From positions 1,054,001 to 1,118,000 of the forward strand of contig NZ_FXTA01000002.1 of assembly GCF_900182645.1 (NCBI RefSeq): 64,000 bases of DNA. The letters run 5' to 3'. Under the pieces are notes generated by a model. That model had not been told where the DNA came from and made no database searches. It worked only from the letters and a program-made list of their open reading frames with translations. How positions within the stretch are numbered: position 1 is the stretch's first letter; each line of letters starts with the position of its first letter. The position numbers were made by a program, and so were the translations under genes. The stretch comes from Flavobacterium resistens (GTDB taxonomy: Bacteria > Bacteroidota > Bacteroidia > Flavobacteriales > Flavobacteriaceae). This document shows positions 1 through 8,914 of the stretch, one piece after another.

Positions 1-656
1 TTGGAGCATTGGTACTAAGAGCAATATTTATTTTCTCAGGCGCTTTCCTAATCGAATTAACTTATTTGAACAAACTTTTAAGTCTAGCAGGATTAGAAGG
101 ATTCAAATATGATATCAACCTAATCATGACTGCTTTTGGATTATTCTTAGTTTATGCAGGTGTTAAATCATGGTCTTCTGGAGATGAGGACGATGACGAA
201 GATTACAACAATACAAGAGGGGCAAGATTGATTCGAAAGTTCTTTAGCGTAAGTGATAAATATGATGGAGATAAATTTTTTACAATTGAAAACGGAAAAA
301 AATTAGCAACACCACTTTTGGTAGTTGTAGCGGTAATTGAGTTTACAGATTTATTGTTTGCGGTAGATTCGATTCCTGCAATTTTTGCAATATCAAGTGA
401 TCCGTTTATTCTTTATACATCAAATATTTTTGCCATTTTAGGACTTAGAGCGTTATTCTTTTTATTAGATAATTTTATTCATTTGTTTAGTAAATTACAA
501 TATGGCTTGGCAATTATTTTGTCATTTATCGGAATAAAAATGATTATTTCTCCATTCTATCATATAGAATCTATTTATTCATTATTGGTAATTGGATGCG
601 TACTTTTAATTTCTGTCTTGGCTTCGATTTTAATGCCAGAACCAAAAGAGGCATAA
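1..656 (+). CDS. TerC/Alx-family integral membrane protein (5' end outside window)
   Basis: The frame is open from the first bases of the window (in-frame codons from base 3 read G-A-L-V-L-R-A-I), so the N-terminus is missing and the TTG at base 9 is not a real start. At least five hydrophobic segments are visible. The block EFTDLLFAVDSIPAIFAIS, with acidic residues inside the membrane, is the TerC/Alx signature; the family is linked to tellurite resistance or Mn2+ export. An acidic loop (DEDDDED) separates the two membrane halves. The family assignment is firm; the substrate cannot be told from sequence. Confidence 0.85.
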   Translation, partial: GALVLRAIFIFSGAFLIELTYLNKLLSLAGLEGFKYDINLIMTAFGLFLVYAGVKSWSSGDEDDDEDYNNTRGARLIRKFFSVSDKYDGDKFFTIENGKKLATPLLVVVAVIEFTDLLFAVDSIPAIFAISSDPFILYTSNIFAILGLRALFFLLDNFIHLFSKLQYGLAIILSFIGIKMIISPFYHIESIYSLLVIGCVLLISVLASILMPEPKEA

Positions 657-700
657 TTTTAAAAGTTTTGTAAAACTTAAAAAAGGAAATAAAGATTAAA

Positions 701-744
701 AAATCGGATTGAAAATCTAATAAAATTTTCAATCCGATTTTTAT
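701..744 (+). terminator. Rho-independent terminator after the TerC gene
   Basis: A perfect 16-base inverted repeat (701-716 with 725-740, 8-base loop) is followed by a T run. It sits 45 bases after the stop codon of the TerC-family gene. Confidence 0.85.
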
Positions 745-799
745 TTTGGAATATGTAAAAGCTATTGTTTTTCAGTATAAAAACTTCGATTAAAAGTTA

Positions 800-807
800 T
801 ACTTTTG
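800..807 (+). promoter_or_regulatory. Bacteroidota -7 promoter box for the ABC-F gene
   Basis: TACTTTTG matches TAnnTTTG and lies 72 bases before the ABC-F start codon. No convincing TTTG -33 box is seen at the usual distance, so this is moderate evidence only. Confidence 0.45.
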
Positions 808-878
808 CACTTTCAAAATTGCAAAGGCAAGTGGCTTATTTGCAATGATTTTAATTTCTAGTTTTTCAGCAATACATT

Positions 879-2792
879 ATGCTTAATATACACAATCTTT
901 CTGTTTCTTTTGGTGGAACTTATTTATTTGAAGAAGTTACTTTTCGTTTAGGCGCCGGAGACCGCGTTGGTCTTGTTGGTAAAAACGGAGCAGGTAAATC
1001 GACAATGCTTAAAATGCTGGCAAGGGATTTTGCGCCGGATTCTGGAGTTATTTCTCAGGAAAAAGATATCCGAATGGGATTTTTGCGTCAGGATATTGAT
1101 TTCGAACATGGAAGAACAGTACTTGAAGAAGCGTATGAAGCCTTTACAGAAATTAAAGTTGTAGAGAAAAAATTAGAAGAAATCAATCATCAATTGGTTA
1201 CAAGAACCGATTATGAAAGCGAAGAATACGGTCAGATTATTGAAGATTTATCTGATTATACACATCGTTTTGAACTTCTTGGAGGTTATAATTATGTTGG
1301 AGATACTGAAAAAATTCTTTTAGGTCTTGGTTTCAAAAGAGAAGTCTTTAATAATCAGACAGAAACATTTTCAGGTGGATGGAGAATGCGTATCGAGCTT
1401 GCAAAGCTTTTGTTACAGTCAAATGACGTTTTATTGCTGGATGAGCCAACCAACCACTTAGATATCGAAAGTATCATTTGGTTAGAGAACTTCCTTCGCA
1501 GTTATCCGGGCGTTGTGGTGATTGTATCGCACGACAAAATGTTTTTGGACAATGTAACCAACCGTACAATCGAAATTTCGTTAGGGAAAGCATACGACTT
1601 CAATAAGCCTTATTCGCAGTATTTAGAATTGCGTCATGAAATTCGTGAAAAGCAATTAGCTACGCAGAAGAATCAGCAGAAAAAAATTGAAGAAACAGAA
1701 AAATTAATCGAGAAATTCCGTGCAAAAGCTTCAAAAGCTTCAATGGCGCAATCGTTGATTAAAAAATTAGATAAAGTAGAAAGAATTGAAGTTGATGAAG
1801 ACGACAATTCAGTAATGAATATTTCGTTTCCAGTTTCAAAAGAACCAGGAAAAGTGGTAATCGAAGCTGAAAATGTAACTAAAGCTTACGGAGACAAAAC
1901 AATTTTAAAAGATATTAGTTTGCTTGTCGAAAGAGGAAGTAAAATCGCTTTTGTGGGCCAAAACGGACAAGGTAAATCGACTTTCATCAAAGCGCTTGTA
2001 AACGAGTTTGAATACCAAGGAAATATCAAATTAGGACATAATGTTCAATTGGGATATTTTGCTCAAAATCAGGCAGAATATTTAGATGGAGAAATTACTT
2101 TACTACAAACTATGGAAGATGCCGCAACCGACACAAACCGTATGAAGGTTCGTGATATGTTAGGTTCGTTTTTATTCCGTGGTGATGATGTTGAGAAAAA
2201 AGTAAAAGTACTTTCTGGAGGCGAGCGAAACCGTTTGGCACTTTGTAAATTATTGCTTCAGCCAATTAATGTTTTGCTGATGGATGAGCCTACGAATCAC
2301 TTAGATATCAAATCTAAAAACGTTTTAAAAGCGGCACTTCAAAAATTTGGCGGAACTTTATTATTGGTTTCTCACGACAGGGATTTCCTTCAGGGAATGT
2401 CGAATATCGTTTACGAATTCAAGGATCAAAAAATCAAAGAATATTTAGGTGACATCAACTATTTCTTAGAGCAACGCAATCTTGAGAATATGCGTGAAGT
2501 AGAGAAAAAAGATGTTGTTAAAGCCGCGCCAGTAAAAGAAAATACCAAAACTTCATACGAAGATCAGAAAAAAGGAAAAGCGCTTCAAAACAGGCTAAGC
2601 AAAATCGAAAGCCAGATTCAGCAATTAGAAAAAGACATTCAGCATAACGATAAAATGTTGGAAACTAATTATGATAAACACATTGAAGACGCGTCATTTT
2701 TTACAGCATACAACAAAAAGAAAGCCGATTTAGAGCAATTACTTCTGGATTGGGAAATCGTTCAGGAAGAGATCGATAATTTTAATGCATAA
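879..2792 (+). CDS. ABC-F family ATPase (translation factor type)
   Basis: A soluble protein of 637 residues with two ABC domains and no membrane segment. Walker A motifs are GKNGAGKST (near residue 35) and GQNGQGKST (near 365). The signatures are FSGGW and LSGGE, each followed by LLLDEPTNHLD or LLMDEPTNHLD. An interdomain linker rich in Lys and Glu (about 240-320) is the P-site tRNA interaction region of ABC-F proteins, and a C-terminal coiled coil (about 540-637) follows. Such proteins act on ribosomes rather than in transport. It is not possible to say whether it is a housekeeping EttA-like factor or an antibiotic-protection type; the length suggests the Uup/YdiF-like group. Confidence 0.92.
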   Translation: MLNIHNLSVSFGGTYLFEEVTFRLGAGDRVGLVGKNGAGKSTMLKMLARDFAPDSGVISQEKDIRMGFLRQDIDFEHGRTVLEEAYEAFTEIKVVEKKLEEINHQLVTRTDYESEEYGQIIEDLSDYTHRFELLGGYNYVGDTEKILLGLGFKREVFNNQTETFSGGWRMRIELAKLLLQSNDVLLLDEPTNHLDIESIIWLENFLRSYPGVVVIVSHDKMFLDNVTNRTIEISLGKAYDFNKPYSQYLELRHEIREKQLATQKNQQKKIEETEKLIEKFRAKASKASMAQSLIKKLDKVERIEVDEDDNSVMNISFPVSKEPGKVVIEAENVTKAYGDKTILKDISLLVERGSKIAFVGQNGQGKSTFIKALVNEFEYQGNIKLGHNVQLGYFAQNQAEYLDGEITLLQTMEDAATDTNRMKVRDMLGSFLFRGDDVEKKVKVLSGGERNRLALCKLLLQPINVLLMDEPTNHLDIKSKNVLKAALQKFGGTLLLVSHDRDFLQGMSNIVYEFKDQKIKEYLGDINYFLEQRNLENMREVEKKDVVKAAPVKENTKTSYEDQKKGKALQNRLSKIESQIQQLEKDIQHNDKMLETNYDKHIEDASFFTAYNKKKADLEQLLLDWEIVQEEIDNFNA

Positions 2793-2834
2793 AGAAATGT
2801 TTCAGGTTTCAAGTTGTAATCTCGACGAGTAAAC

Positions 2835-2974
2835 TTAACCGCAAAGCACGCTAAGTTTTCTTTTAGTTTGCATTTATAATGGACAAAGTTCGCAAAGCTA
2901 TATTGATAAAGCTTTGCGAACTTTGCGTTTTATGGAGCCTCATAGATCAAAAACTTAGCGTGCTTTGCGGTTAA
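2835..2974. repeat. Nested intergenic inverted repeat
   Basis: Outer arms 2835-2859 and 2950-2974 are perfect 25-base reverse complements (core AACCGCAAAGCACGCTAAG). Inside them, 2884-2899 and 2910-2925 form a second perfect 16-base pair. Weaker complementarity between 2799-2815 and 2990-3005 surrounds both. It lies between two convergent genes, so it may terminate both, but it is far larger than an ordinary terminator. Similar word families occur at 50040-50072 and 54434-54565. Confidence 0.85.
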
Positions 2975-3018
2975 ATATTCATTCAGCTCAAACCTGAAAC
3001 CTGAAATCTGAAACAAAA

Positions 3019-3981
3019 CTATTTAATAATTCCAATTGATTTTGAATGTTCAATTGCCTGGCTACTTTCTTTAAAATAACAAACAGAAACATCCAGAGTT
3101 TCTAAATTTTTCATGATTTTTTTGACTTCTTCTTTTTGTTTTTTTCCTGTTTGTCGAATGTAAACGGCAATAACTGTAACGGGAAATATTTTGCAGATTC
3201 GTTCATATAAAACTGGATCATGCTGAGAATCATCTCCTAATAAAATATATTTCAAGTTGGGGTAAAATTCTAAAACATGTTTTATTTTATCAAATTTATG
3301 ATCATGATTGCCACGTCCGCTCATGAAAAAATCGGTAATGCCTCTTTTAATGTCTTTTAATAAAATAACAGCTCTTGGCAAATGATGGATTTTGGTAAAC
3401 TGTACGATAAAACGATACAAATTCCATTCACTGCTTGAAATATAAAAAAAGGCATTAACTTCTTCTTTATTCTTTCTTCCAGCTGAACTCAAGGCTTGAT
3501 AATGCGCTACAACATCTTTAAAAACTTTTCGGTCATTCACATTTTTAAATAACAAAATGTAAATTTTCCTGAAGATATTCTGCGTATGCGAAATCAAAAA
3601 AGTGTCATCAATATCAGAAATAATACCTAATTTTCCCGTGTGCGGATGTATAAAACTTCCCTTTGAAGTAATCGTTTCCGAATTGTATTTAATGCTGACA
3701 TCGTAATTCATCCACCCAAAATGCGTTTCATTTTCAAACGGAATACAAAACTTAAAATGCCCGTCGTCTAATGTTTTAGTGTGAATTTCCTGATTTCCAT
3801 ATTTCAGATAAACATCAAAATTCTGAATCGTTTTTATCCGAAATTGATTGATTATGGATTTTGCATTTTTTAAATTTCTCTTCTGAAAGTCGTAATCATA
3901 CATTCTTTTAAAAACATGTCCCATTACAATTAATTCTTCTTCATTGGCATAACCTCGATATAATTGTAAGATTGGTTTCAT
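3019..3981 (-). CDS. App1-like (DUF2183) phosphatidate phosphatase domain protein
   Basis: 320 residues. The motif GIISDIDDTFLIS (near residue 135) is the DxDxT nucleophile loop of HAD-type phosphatases, and LLGDDSQHDP (near 250) is a later acidic motif; together they are typical of App1/DUF2183 proteins. The yeast homologue dephosphorylates phosphatidic acid. No signal peptide is visible, so it is probably cytoplasmic. It is divergent from a lipid-kinase gene with only 41 bases between, which suggests linked roles in phospholipid or diacylglycerol turnover (inference). Confidence 0.8.
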   Translation of the reverse strand: MKPILQLYRGYANEEELIVMGHVFKRMYDYDFQKRNLKNAKSIINQFRIKTIQNFDVYLKYGNQEIHTKTLDDGHFKFCIPFENETHFGWMNYDVSIKYNSETITSKGSFIHPHTGKLGIISDIDDTFLISHTQNIFRKIYILLFKNVNDRKVFKDVVAHYQALSSAGRKNKEEVNAFFYISSSEWNLYRFIVQFTKIHHLPRAVILLKDIKRGITDFFMSGRGNHDHKFDKIKHVLEFYPNLKYILLGDDSQHDPVLYERICKIFPVTVIAVYIRQTGKKQKEEVKKIMKNLETLDVSVCYFKESSQAIEHSKSIGIIK

Positions 3982-4022
3982 TTATTACGTATATTTATGT
4001 AACTGTAAATTACTTAATTTAA

Positions 4023-4913
4023 TTGATTTCTAAAGATAAAATTTTGAAAAAGAACATTCTATTCGTTGTAAATCCCATTTCTGGCGACCTTGATAAAACT
4101 GATTTAATCGAGACAGTTCAGGAATTTGCGACTATTAATTATTTTAATCTTGAAGTGTATGAAACAAACGGAAAAAATGATTTAAATAAAATTCAGGCGA
4201 TTTATAATGAACTTCTTCCTGAGCGAATTATTGTTGCGGGCGGCGACGGCACAATCAAAATGGTGGCAGAAGCAATGGAAAACTACGATATCATTATCGG
4301 GATTTTGCCAGCTGGATCAGCAAACGGATTGTCAGTCGATTTGAATTTGCCTGTTGAAATAGAAGAAAACCTAAAAATAGCTTTTTTGAATCATTATATC
4401 GAAATGGATATGATTTGTATCAACGGAAAAAAAAGCATTCATTTAAGCGATTTAGGTCTGAATGCCAATTTGGTTAAAAACTATGAACAAAGTGATATTC
4501 GCGGTTTTTGGGGATATGCATTGCAGGCTTTTACAACTTTAACAGAATCTGAAGAACCATTTGTCGCCACGATTTCTGCTAATAATGAAACGGTAAATCA
4601 TGTAGCGAGAATGATTGTTATTGCCAATTCACAGAAGTATGGAACAGGGGTAATTATTAATCCGAATGGAGCTATGAACGACGGAAAGTTTGAATTGGTC
4701 ATTTTAAAAAGTTTAGATCTGCTTTTAATTGGAAAAATCATCACCGGAAATATGCCAATTGATTCTGAAGATATTGTCATTATTTCAACAGACAAAGCCA
4801 CGATAGAAACAGATTATCCGGTAAATTTTCAAATTGATGGTGAATATTGCGGTGCACAGACCAATTTAGAAATTTACATTCTGCACAAACAAATGAAAAT
4901 GGCTGTGCCTTAA
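4023..4913 (+). CDS. Diacylglycerol kinase-catalytic domain protein (YegS/BmrU-like lipid kinase)
   Basis: About 296 residues. FVVNPISG at the N-terminus, VAGGDGTIKMVAEA (near residue 75) and LPAGSANGLSVDL (near 98) are the nucleotide-binding motifs of the DAGK/YegS family, and the length fits. No ATG is available. The start is TTG at 4023 or, more naturally for the family, TTG at 4044, which gives MKKNILFVVNPISG. It is divergent from the App1-like phosphatase, and a small lipoprotein gene follows after 27 bases. Confidence 0.85.
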   Translation: MISKDKILKKNILFVVNPISGDLDKTDLIETVQEFATINYFNLEVYETNGKNDLNKIQAIYNELLPERIIVAGGDGTIKMVAEAMENYDIIIGILPAGSANGLSVDLNLPVEIEENLKIAFLNHYIEMDMICINGKKSIHLSDLGLNANLVKNYEQSDIRGFWGYALQAFTTLTESEEPFVATISANNETVNHVARMIVIANSQKYGTGVIINPNGAMNDGKFELVILKSLDLLLIGKIITGNMPIDSEDIVIISTDKATIETDYPVNFQIDGEYCGAQTNLEIYILHKQMKMAVP

Positions 4914-4940
4914 AAATTATCTCTGAAATTTAATCGAAAT

Positions 4941-5480
4941 ATGTATAAGAAAATTTTATTGACATTATTGCTTTTACTTTTTTTTAGTTGTAAAAATAAC
5001 GATGACGACAAAAAGAGGAACCTAAAAACGAAAGAAAAGGTAATTAATAAAAACGTTATAAAAACGAAGAAAATTGGTGATTTTATGTCAGATAATGAGG
5101 GTTTTACGTGGAGTGTAAAGCAAGGAAATTCGGTAAGTAGTGATGTGAAAATTGTTTTTCAAAAAGAGTTTGTTATATATGAATTTAACAGGCAATGTTT
5201 GTATTATTTTTTTACCAATCATTATTATACAGGAACAGATAAAATTGAATTAATTTGGTCCTACAAGACAGATTGTTTGTCAGAGAAGAATATTTTCAAT
5301 GTTTCTGATACAAAAAATGAATCTCCTAAGGCAGGAGATAGATTTTGTGAATTCGAGTTAGTTAATGATTCTGTTATCCATGTTAAATATAATTTTTCAG
5401 GATGGGCAAAAGAAATAAATAGCATTAATAAAGATTCTATATTTCCAAATTTCCTATATCTTGAACAAAACAGAGAATAA
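4941..5480 (+). CDS. Hypothetical lipoprotein
   Basis: 179 residues. An N-terminal hydrophobic stretch ends in a lipobox (LFFSC, Cys17) followed by an Asp- and Lys-rich linker, so it is probably a lipoprotein. The rest has no motif I recognise. It follows the lipid-kinase gene after 27 bases in the same direction and may be co-transcribed with it. It ends only 30 bases from the convergent acetyltransferase gene. Confidence 0.7.
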   Translation: MYKKILLTLLLLLFFSCKNNDDDKKRNLKTKEKVINKNVIKTKKIGDFMSDNEGFTWSVKQGNSVSSDVKIVFQKEFVIYEFNRQCLYYFFTNHYYTGTDKIELIWSYKTDCLSEKNIFNVSDTKNESPKAGDRFCEFELVNDSVIHVKYNFSGWAKEINSINKDSIFPNFLYLEQNRE

Positions 5481-5510
5481 ATCTTAATAATTGAAAATTT
5501 GACAGTAAAA

Positions 5511-6656
5511 TTATTTAAAAGGATTTCGTTCCTGCCATTCTGTTTTTGGTTCCAAATACTGGAATAATTTTGCAATATTATGATTAATCAAAGCATTGCT
5601 ATGCGTAATTAAACCATACATTTTTAAAGGTTTTGCTCCAACAGAACTTTTGATTTCGAGCGCTGTTCTCGCGAATACAATTGTTTTGAAGCCTTGATTG
5701 ATTGAATAAGCAATCATATCGTAAAGCATGTTCAGATACAGCATTTTTTCACGTTGCAAATTTTCATCATAACCCAGAAAATAAGTATCCATTACATTTC
5801 CATTCTTTATTAATGTGTTGAATCCAATAAGTTTTTCATCTAAAAAATAGCCATAAAATAGAAAGTTATCTTTCATGATTTCTTTGAAAAAACTAAAATG
5901 ATTTCGCGCTAGAAAAAAGGTATTGAACGGAGCATTTTTTGCCACATGAAAATACAAATCATAAATAACATCTTCATACTGTTTGATATCAGACAAAGGC
6001 ATTTTCTTTTTTATAATTCCGTCTGATTTTTTGCGTGCCCGTTTATATTGATCTCTGTATTTTTTCGATAAAGCATCGATATAATCTTGTTCGGTTTTCC
6101 AATTTTCATTGATTTCAAAAATCATATTGGGCTGTGTCGAAAACGTATAATTGTTTTTGAATTCAGCTTGAAGCGGTTTAATTTCTTCCGAAGTAAAATC
6201 TTTTATACTAGTAATGTGAACTTTTTTACCAGAAGATCTTAAATCTTTTTTGAGCTGATTTATAGCTTTATGAAGTGTTTTTACAGCTTTTGGGGTTTCT
6301 GTATTTTTAGAAAAAACAAAAGCATTTTGTCCTGTAAGCATATTATTGCCAACGAACAATACGTGTGAAGCAAAATTTTTGAAAGCAAAATTACGCACCG
6401 ACGTTTTTAAACATTGATCGCGTTCGCCAAAAGATTCAAGTTTTTCGGCAAACAAAAATTGAGTCAAAGCAATTCCTTCTAGCTTTTCATTTTTAAAAAT
6501 TCCAATAAAATGACAAATCATATTTACCGGACAAGAATTTTCCAGTACTTCGAGATATTCCCGTGTCAAAAAAATGTTTTCTGCAGCAAGCGAGTTCCAT
6601 TCTGAAGGGAGCAATGACGTGCGATTGTAGATTTGAAAAGAATAAGTTGTATTCAA
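5511..6656 (-). CDS. GNAT/FemAB-like acetyltransferase domain protein
   Basis: 381 residues with no signal peptide. The C-terminal half has the order expected of a GNAT fold in peptidogalycan/FemAB-type proteins: YRDQYKRARKKSDG, then LIGFNTLIKNGNVMDTYFLGYD, then a helix with YLNMLYDMIAYSINQGFKTI. Such proteins transfer acyl or aminoacyl groups, often to cell-wall or lipid precursors. The substrate is unknown. It probably has its own transcript, because the terminator of the upstream minus-strand gene lies just before its start. Confidence 0.65.
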   Translation of the reverse strand: MNTTYSFQIYNRTSLLPSEWNSLAAENIFLTREYLEVLENSCPVNMICHFIGIFKNEKLEGIALTQFLFAEKLESFGERDQCLKTSVRNFAFKNFASHVLFVGNNMLTGQNAFVFSKNTETPKAVKTLHKAINQLKKDLRSSGKKVHITSIKDFTSEEIKPLQAEFKNNYTFSTQPNMIFEINENWKTEQDYIDALSKKYRDQYKRARKKSDGIIKKKMPLSDIKQYEDVIYDLYFHVAKNAPFNTFFLARNHFSFFKEIMKDNFLFYGYFLDEKLIGFNTLIKNGNVMDTYFLGYDENLQREKMLYLNMLYDMIAYSINQGFKTIVFARTALEIKSSVGAKPLKMYGLITHSNALINHNIAKLFQYLEPKTEWQERNPFK

Positions 6657-6726
6657 AAGTGTGCGCTAATTTCTTCAAAATTAGATAATATTTGCAATAA
6701 CTTACTTCCTTTAAGTTATTATTAAG

Positions 6727-6763
6727 AAAAACCCGTTTGAGTTTTAGTTTCAAACGGGTTTTT
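6727..6763 (-). terminator. Terminator after the DUF1761 gene
   Basis: Arms AAAAACCCGTTTGA and TCAAACGGGTTTTT (6727-6740 and 6750-6763) form a perfect 14-base stem with U-rich flanks on both strands. It lies 11 bases after the stop of the 6775-7263 gene. Confidence 0.85.
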
Positions 6764-6774
6764 GTATATTTTGA

Positions 6775-7263
6775 TTATGCGTATGCACAGATAATTCCGC
6801 CCATGAGCATAAGTGTCAGCATCCAATAGCCTGCGTGTATTAAAATATATTTCCAGGATTTTCTTTCAAATAAACCATTGATTCCCACAATTGGCAAAGC
6901 AAAAAATAATCCAGACATAAAGCCGTGAAGTGCACCGTGCTTAAAAGTTCTGTATGCCGTTCCGTAATCTGCCATGAATGCGGCGAATGATGGTTTTGCT
7001 TCAGCTAACTTTGGTGGCCCGCCTACCATTCCAACTGCACCTGACTGATGAATAGTCAAAGCCATTAAAATCACAGTAATCATTAAAGAAAAAACATACG
7101 TTAATCCGAAGATTTTTAGCATATTTCCAGTTCTTAATTGTTCTTGAGTGAAATTATTTTCTTTCATCCAGATTGTTCCGAATACTTTTGGATGATACCA
7201 AATAAATCCAGTTACTAAAGTAACGACAGCAGCTGCTAATAGTGCAACAAAGTTAATTTCCAT
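6775..7263 (-). CDS. DUF1761 family membrane protein
   Basis: 162 residues with four predicted membrane helices. The N-terminus (VTLVTGFIWYHPKVFGTIWM) carries the WYHP...FG..WM pattern of DUF1761. A soluble loop rich in Pro and Ala lies between helices 2 and 3. No function is known for the family. It appears to be a single-gene unit with its own terminator. Confidence 0.75.
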   Translation of the reverse strand: MEINFVALLAAAVVTLVTGFIWYHPKVFGTIWMKENNFTQEQLRTGNMLKIFGLTYVFSLMITVILMALTIHQSGAVGMVGGPPKLAEAKPSFAAFMADYGTAYRTFKHGALHGFMSGLFFALPIVGINGLFERKSWKYILIHAGYWMLTLMLMGGIICAYA

Positions 7264-7380
7264 AATATGAGGTTTTTAGATTAGTTGAGTCAAATTTAGT
7301 CAAAAAAATGCAAATCTGACATTTTTATAATAAGTACTAAAAAAGCTGTTAAATATTTACTTATTAACACTTTATCGACA

Positions 7381-7415
7381 TTTGATGTATTATGTCTATG
7401 AAATGCATAATTTTG
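7381..7415 (+). promoter_or_regulatory. Consensus promoter of the LRR gene; decides its start
   Basis: TTTG at 7381-7384 and TAATTTTG at 7408-7415 are spaced 23 bases apart, in the range of the Bacteroidota -33/-7 pair. The predicted transcription start near 7420 lies downstream of the ATG at 7382, so the ATG at 7442 must be used if this promoter is real. Confidence 0.6.
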
Positions 7416-7441
7416 TAAATGTAACAAACCCCAAATCTGTT

Positions 7442-8296
7442 ATGAAAAGCTTATTTACTTTTTTTATAGCACTTGCTTTTTCTATCAATTCTTTTGCAGA
7501 TACTGTTTCAGATAAAGAGAAAGATGCTCTGATAAAATTATATCACGCCACAAATGGTCCGCAATGGAAAGTGAAATGGGATTTATCTCTTTCTGTGTCA
7601 ACGTGGTATGGAGTTCGTGCCGAAAATGGAAAAGTAATAGGATTAGATTTGTCAGACAATAATTTGCAAGGAGAATTGCCTGCAGAATTTTTTGAACTGA
7701 TAAATTTGGTTCAGGTAAATTTTCAGAAGAATAAATTAGAAGGAAATTTGCCAAACAACATTAATAATCTCAAAGAACTTGAAGTTTTAAATGTTTCTGA
7801 TAATAAATTTTCAGGAACAATTCCAGCAGAAATCTGCGATTTGCAAAAACTGAAAGATCTGGAGCTTTTTAAAAATAAAATTTCTGGAGAATTGCCTACT
7901 GATCTTGGAAAATTAAAAGAATTAGAAGTTCTTGCATTATTTAATAATGAAATTCAGGGTTCGCTACCAAGTTCGATTTATAAAATTTCGACTTTAAAAG
8001 TATTGCTTTTAAATGGCAATAAATTATCAGGGAATTTGAGCAGAGAAATCGTGAATTTTAGAGCTTTGGAGAATCTGAGTTTATTTGACAACAGTTTTGA
8101 AGGAGAAATTCCGGAGGGACTTGGAAAGCTGAATAAACTTTCTGAAATGAATCTTTCTTACAACAAATTCAAGGGAGGAGTTTCAAGAAAAATAGCTTTA
8201 TTAGACGCTTTAAATATGACAATGTTTGATGAAAATGGGAATCCATTTTTATTAGAAATAAATGCTGAAAGACAAAAAAATATTACCAAAAATTAA
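7442..8296 (+). CDS. Secreted leucine-rich-repeat protein (plant-type LRRs)
   Basis: 284 residues from the ATG at 7442, beginning with a signal peptide (MKSLFTFFIALAFSINSFA). About eight 24-residue repeats follow, with the pattern LxxLxLxxNxLxGxIPxxL, for example LEVLNVSDNKFSGTIPAEI. The GxIP/GxLP ending is that of plant-specific-type LRRs, also found in many secreted Bacteroidota proteins. The N-terminal cap (ALIKLYHATNGPQWKVKW) is the usual companion of these repeats. A role in adhesion or protein binding is inferred. No T9SS tail is present. The longer frame from 7382 starts inside the promoter. Confidence 0.85.
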   Translation: MKSLFTFFIALAFSINSFADTVSDKEKDALIKLYHATNGPQWKVKWDLSLSVSTWYGVRAENGKVIGLDLSDNNLQGELPAEFFELINLVQVNFQKNKLEGNLPNNINNLKELEVLNVSDNKFSGTIPAEICDLQKLKDLELFKNKISGELPTDLGKLKELEVLALFNNEIQGSLPSSIYKISTLKVLLLNGNKLSGNLSREIVNFRALENLSLFDNSFEGEIPEGLGKLNKLSEMNLSYNKFKGGVSRKIALLDALNMTMFDENGNPFLLEINAERQKNITKN

Positions 8297-8360
8297 TCGT
8301 GCTTATGGAATGAATTTTACTCTGAAAAAAGTTGATTAAATATATTTAGTTAATTGTTGA

Positions 8361-8390
8361 AAACCGTAATTCGTTACGGTTTTTTTTATT
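8361..8390 (+). terminator. Terminator downstream of the LRR gene
   Basis: AAACCGTAA (8361-8369) pairs with TTACGGTTT (8374-8382) and a run of T follows. Confidence 0.8.
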
Positions 8391-8529
8391 TCCTTTTTTA
8401 GGATTATTGCTTTAATTTTGTGAAAATATTTAAAAGACTTTTAGTTTTTTTCTTTAATTTTAAAATTAGATTCGGCCCTTTTGGCTGAAGCCCGAAAGAG
8501 AAAAATAATTAACCTTTAATGTTAAAATT

Positions 8530-8835
8530 ATGACACTGCAATATCAAGGCGAAGAATACGGAAAAAAAACAACATTTACACTGAGAATCATTGGGAACAA
8601 CTTATCAAAAAGTAGTTCAAATTATCAAATTGATCTTTTGGTGGGAGATAAAAAAGTTCCAACTTTTACAACTGAAATTCATCAAAGTCTTTCTAATTGC
8701 CTGAAAGAAATTTATTTGTTCAGAAAACATCACGGAATCCAATTTGATGCATCTTCAGAAAAAATTGTTTCACTGTATGTTCCTTATGACAAAGTTTTGT
8801 TCAACTATAATAAATATGCTTTGTTCAGAGCTTAA
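8530..8835 (+). CDS. Hypothetical small protein
   Basis: 101 residues with no signal peptide or membrane segment. The sequence alternates beta-like stretches (TFTLRIIGNNL, YQIDLLVGDKK) with one helix-like segment (LSNCLKEIYLFRKHHG). I do not recognise a family. A 233-base gap upstream and a good terminator 22 bases downstream mark it as a single-gene unit. Confidence 0.65.
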   Translation: MTLQYQGEEYGKKTTFTLRIIGNNLSKSSSNYQIDLLVGDKKVPTFTTEIHQSLSNCLKEIYLFRKHHGIQFDASSEKIVSLYVPYDKVLFNYNKYALFRA

Positions 8836-8857
8836 GTTTCGCGCTTAATAAAAATAT

Positions 8858-8887
8858 AAAGACCGTTCAAAATGAACGGTCTTTTTT
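8858..8887 (+). terminator. Terminator of the 101-residue gene
   Basis: AAAGACCGTTCA (8858-8869), loop AAA, TGAACGGTCTTT (8873-8884), then a T run. It could also serve the convergent acyltransferase. Confidence 0.85.
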
Positions 8888-8914
8888 TGTAAAGAAGTCT
8901 AGTTTAAAGAAAAA

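Noticed and set aside
7382..7441. Upstream 20-residue extension of the LRR protein
   Set aside because: It overlaps the -33/-7 promoter boxes and would bury the signal peptide.
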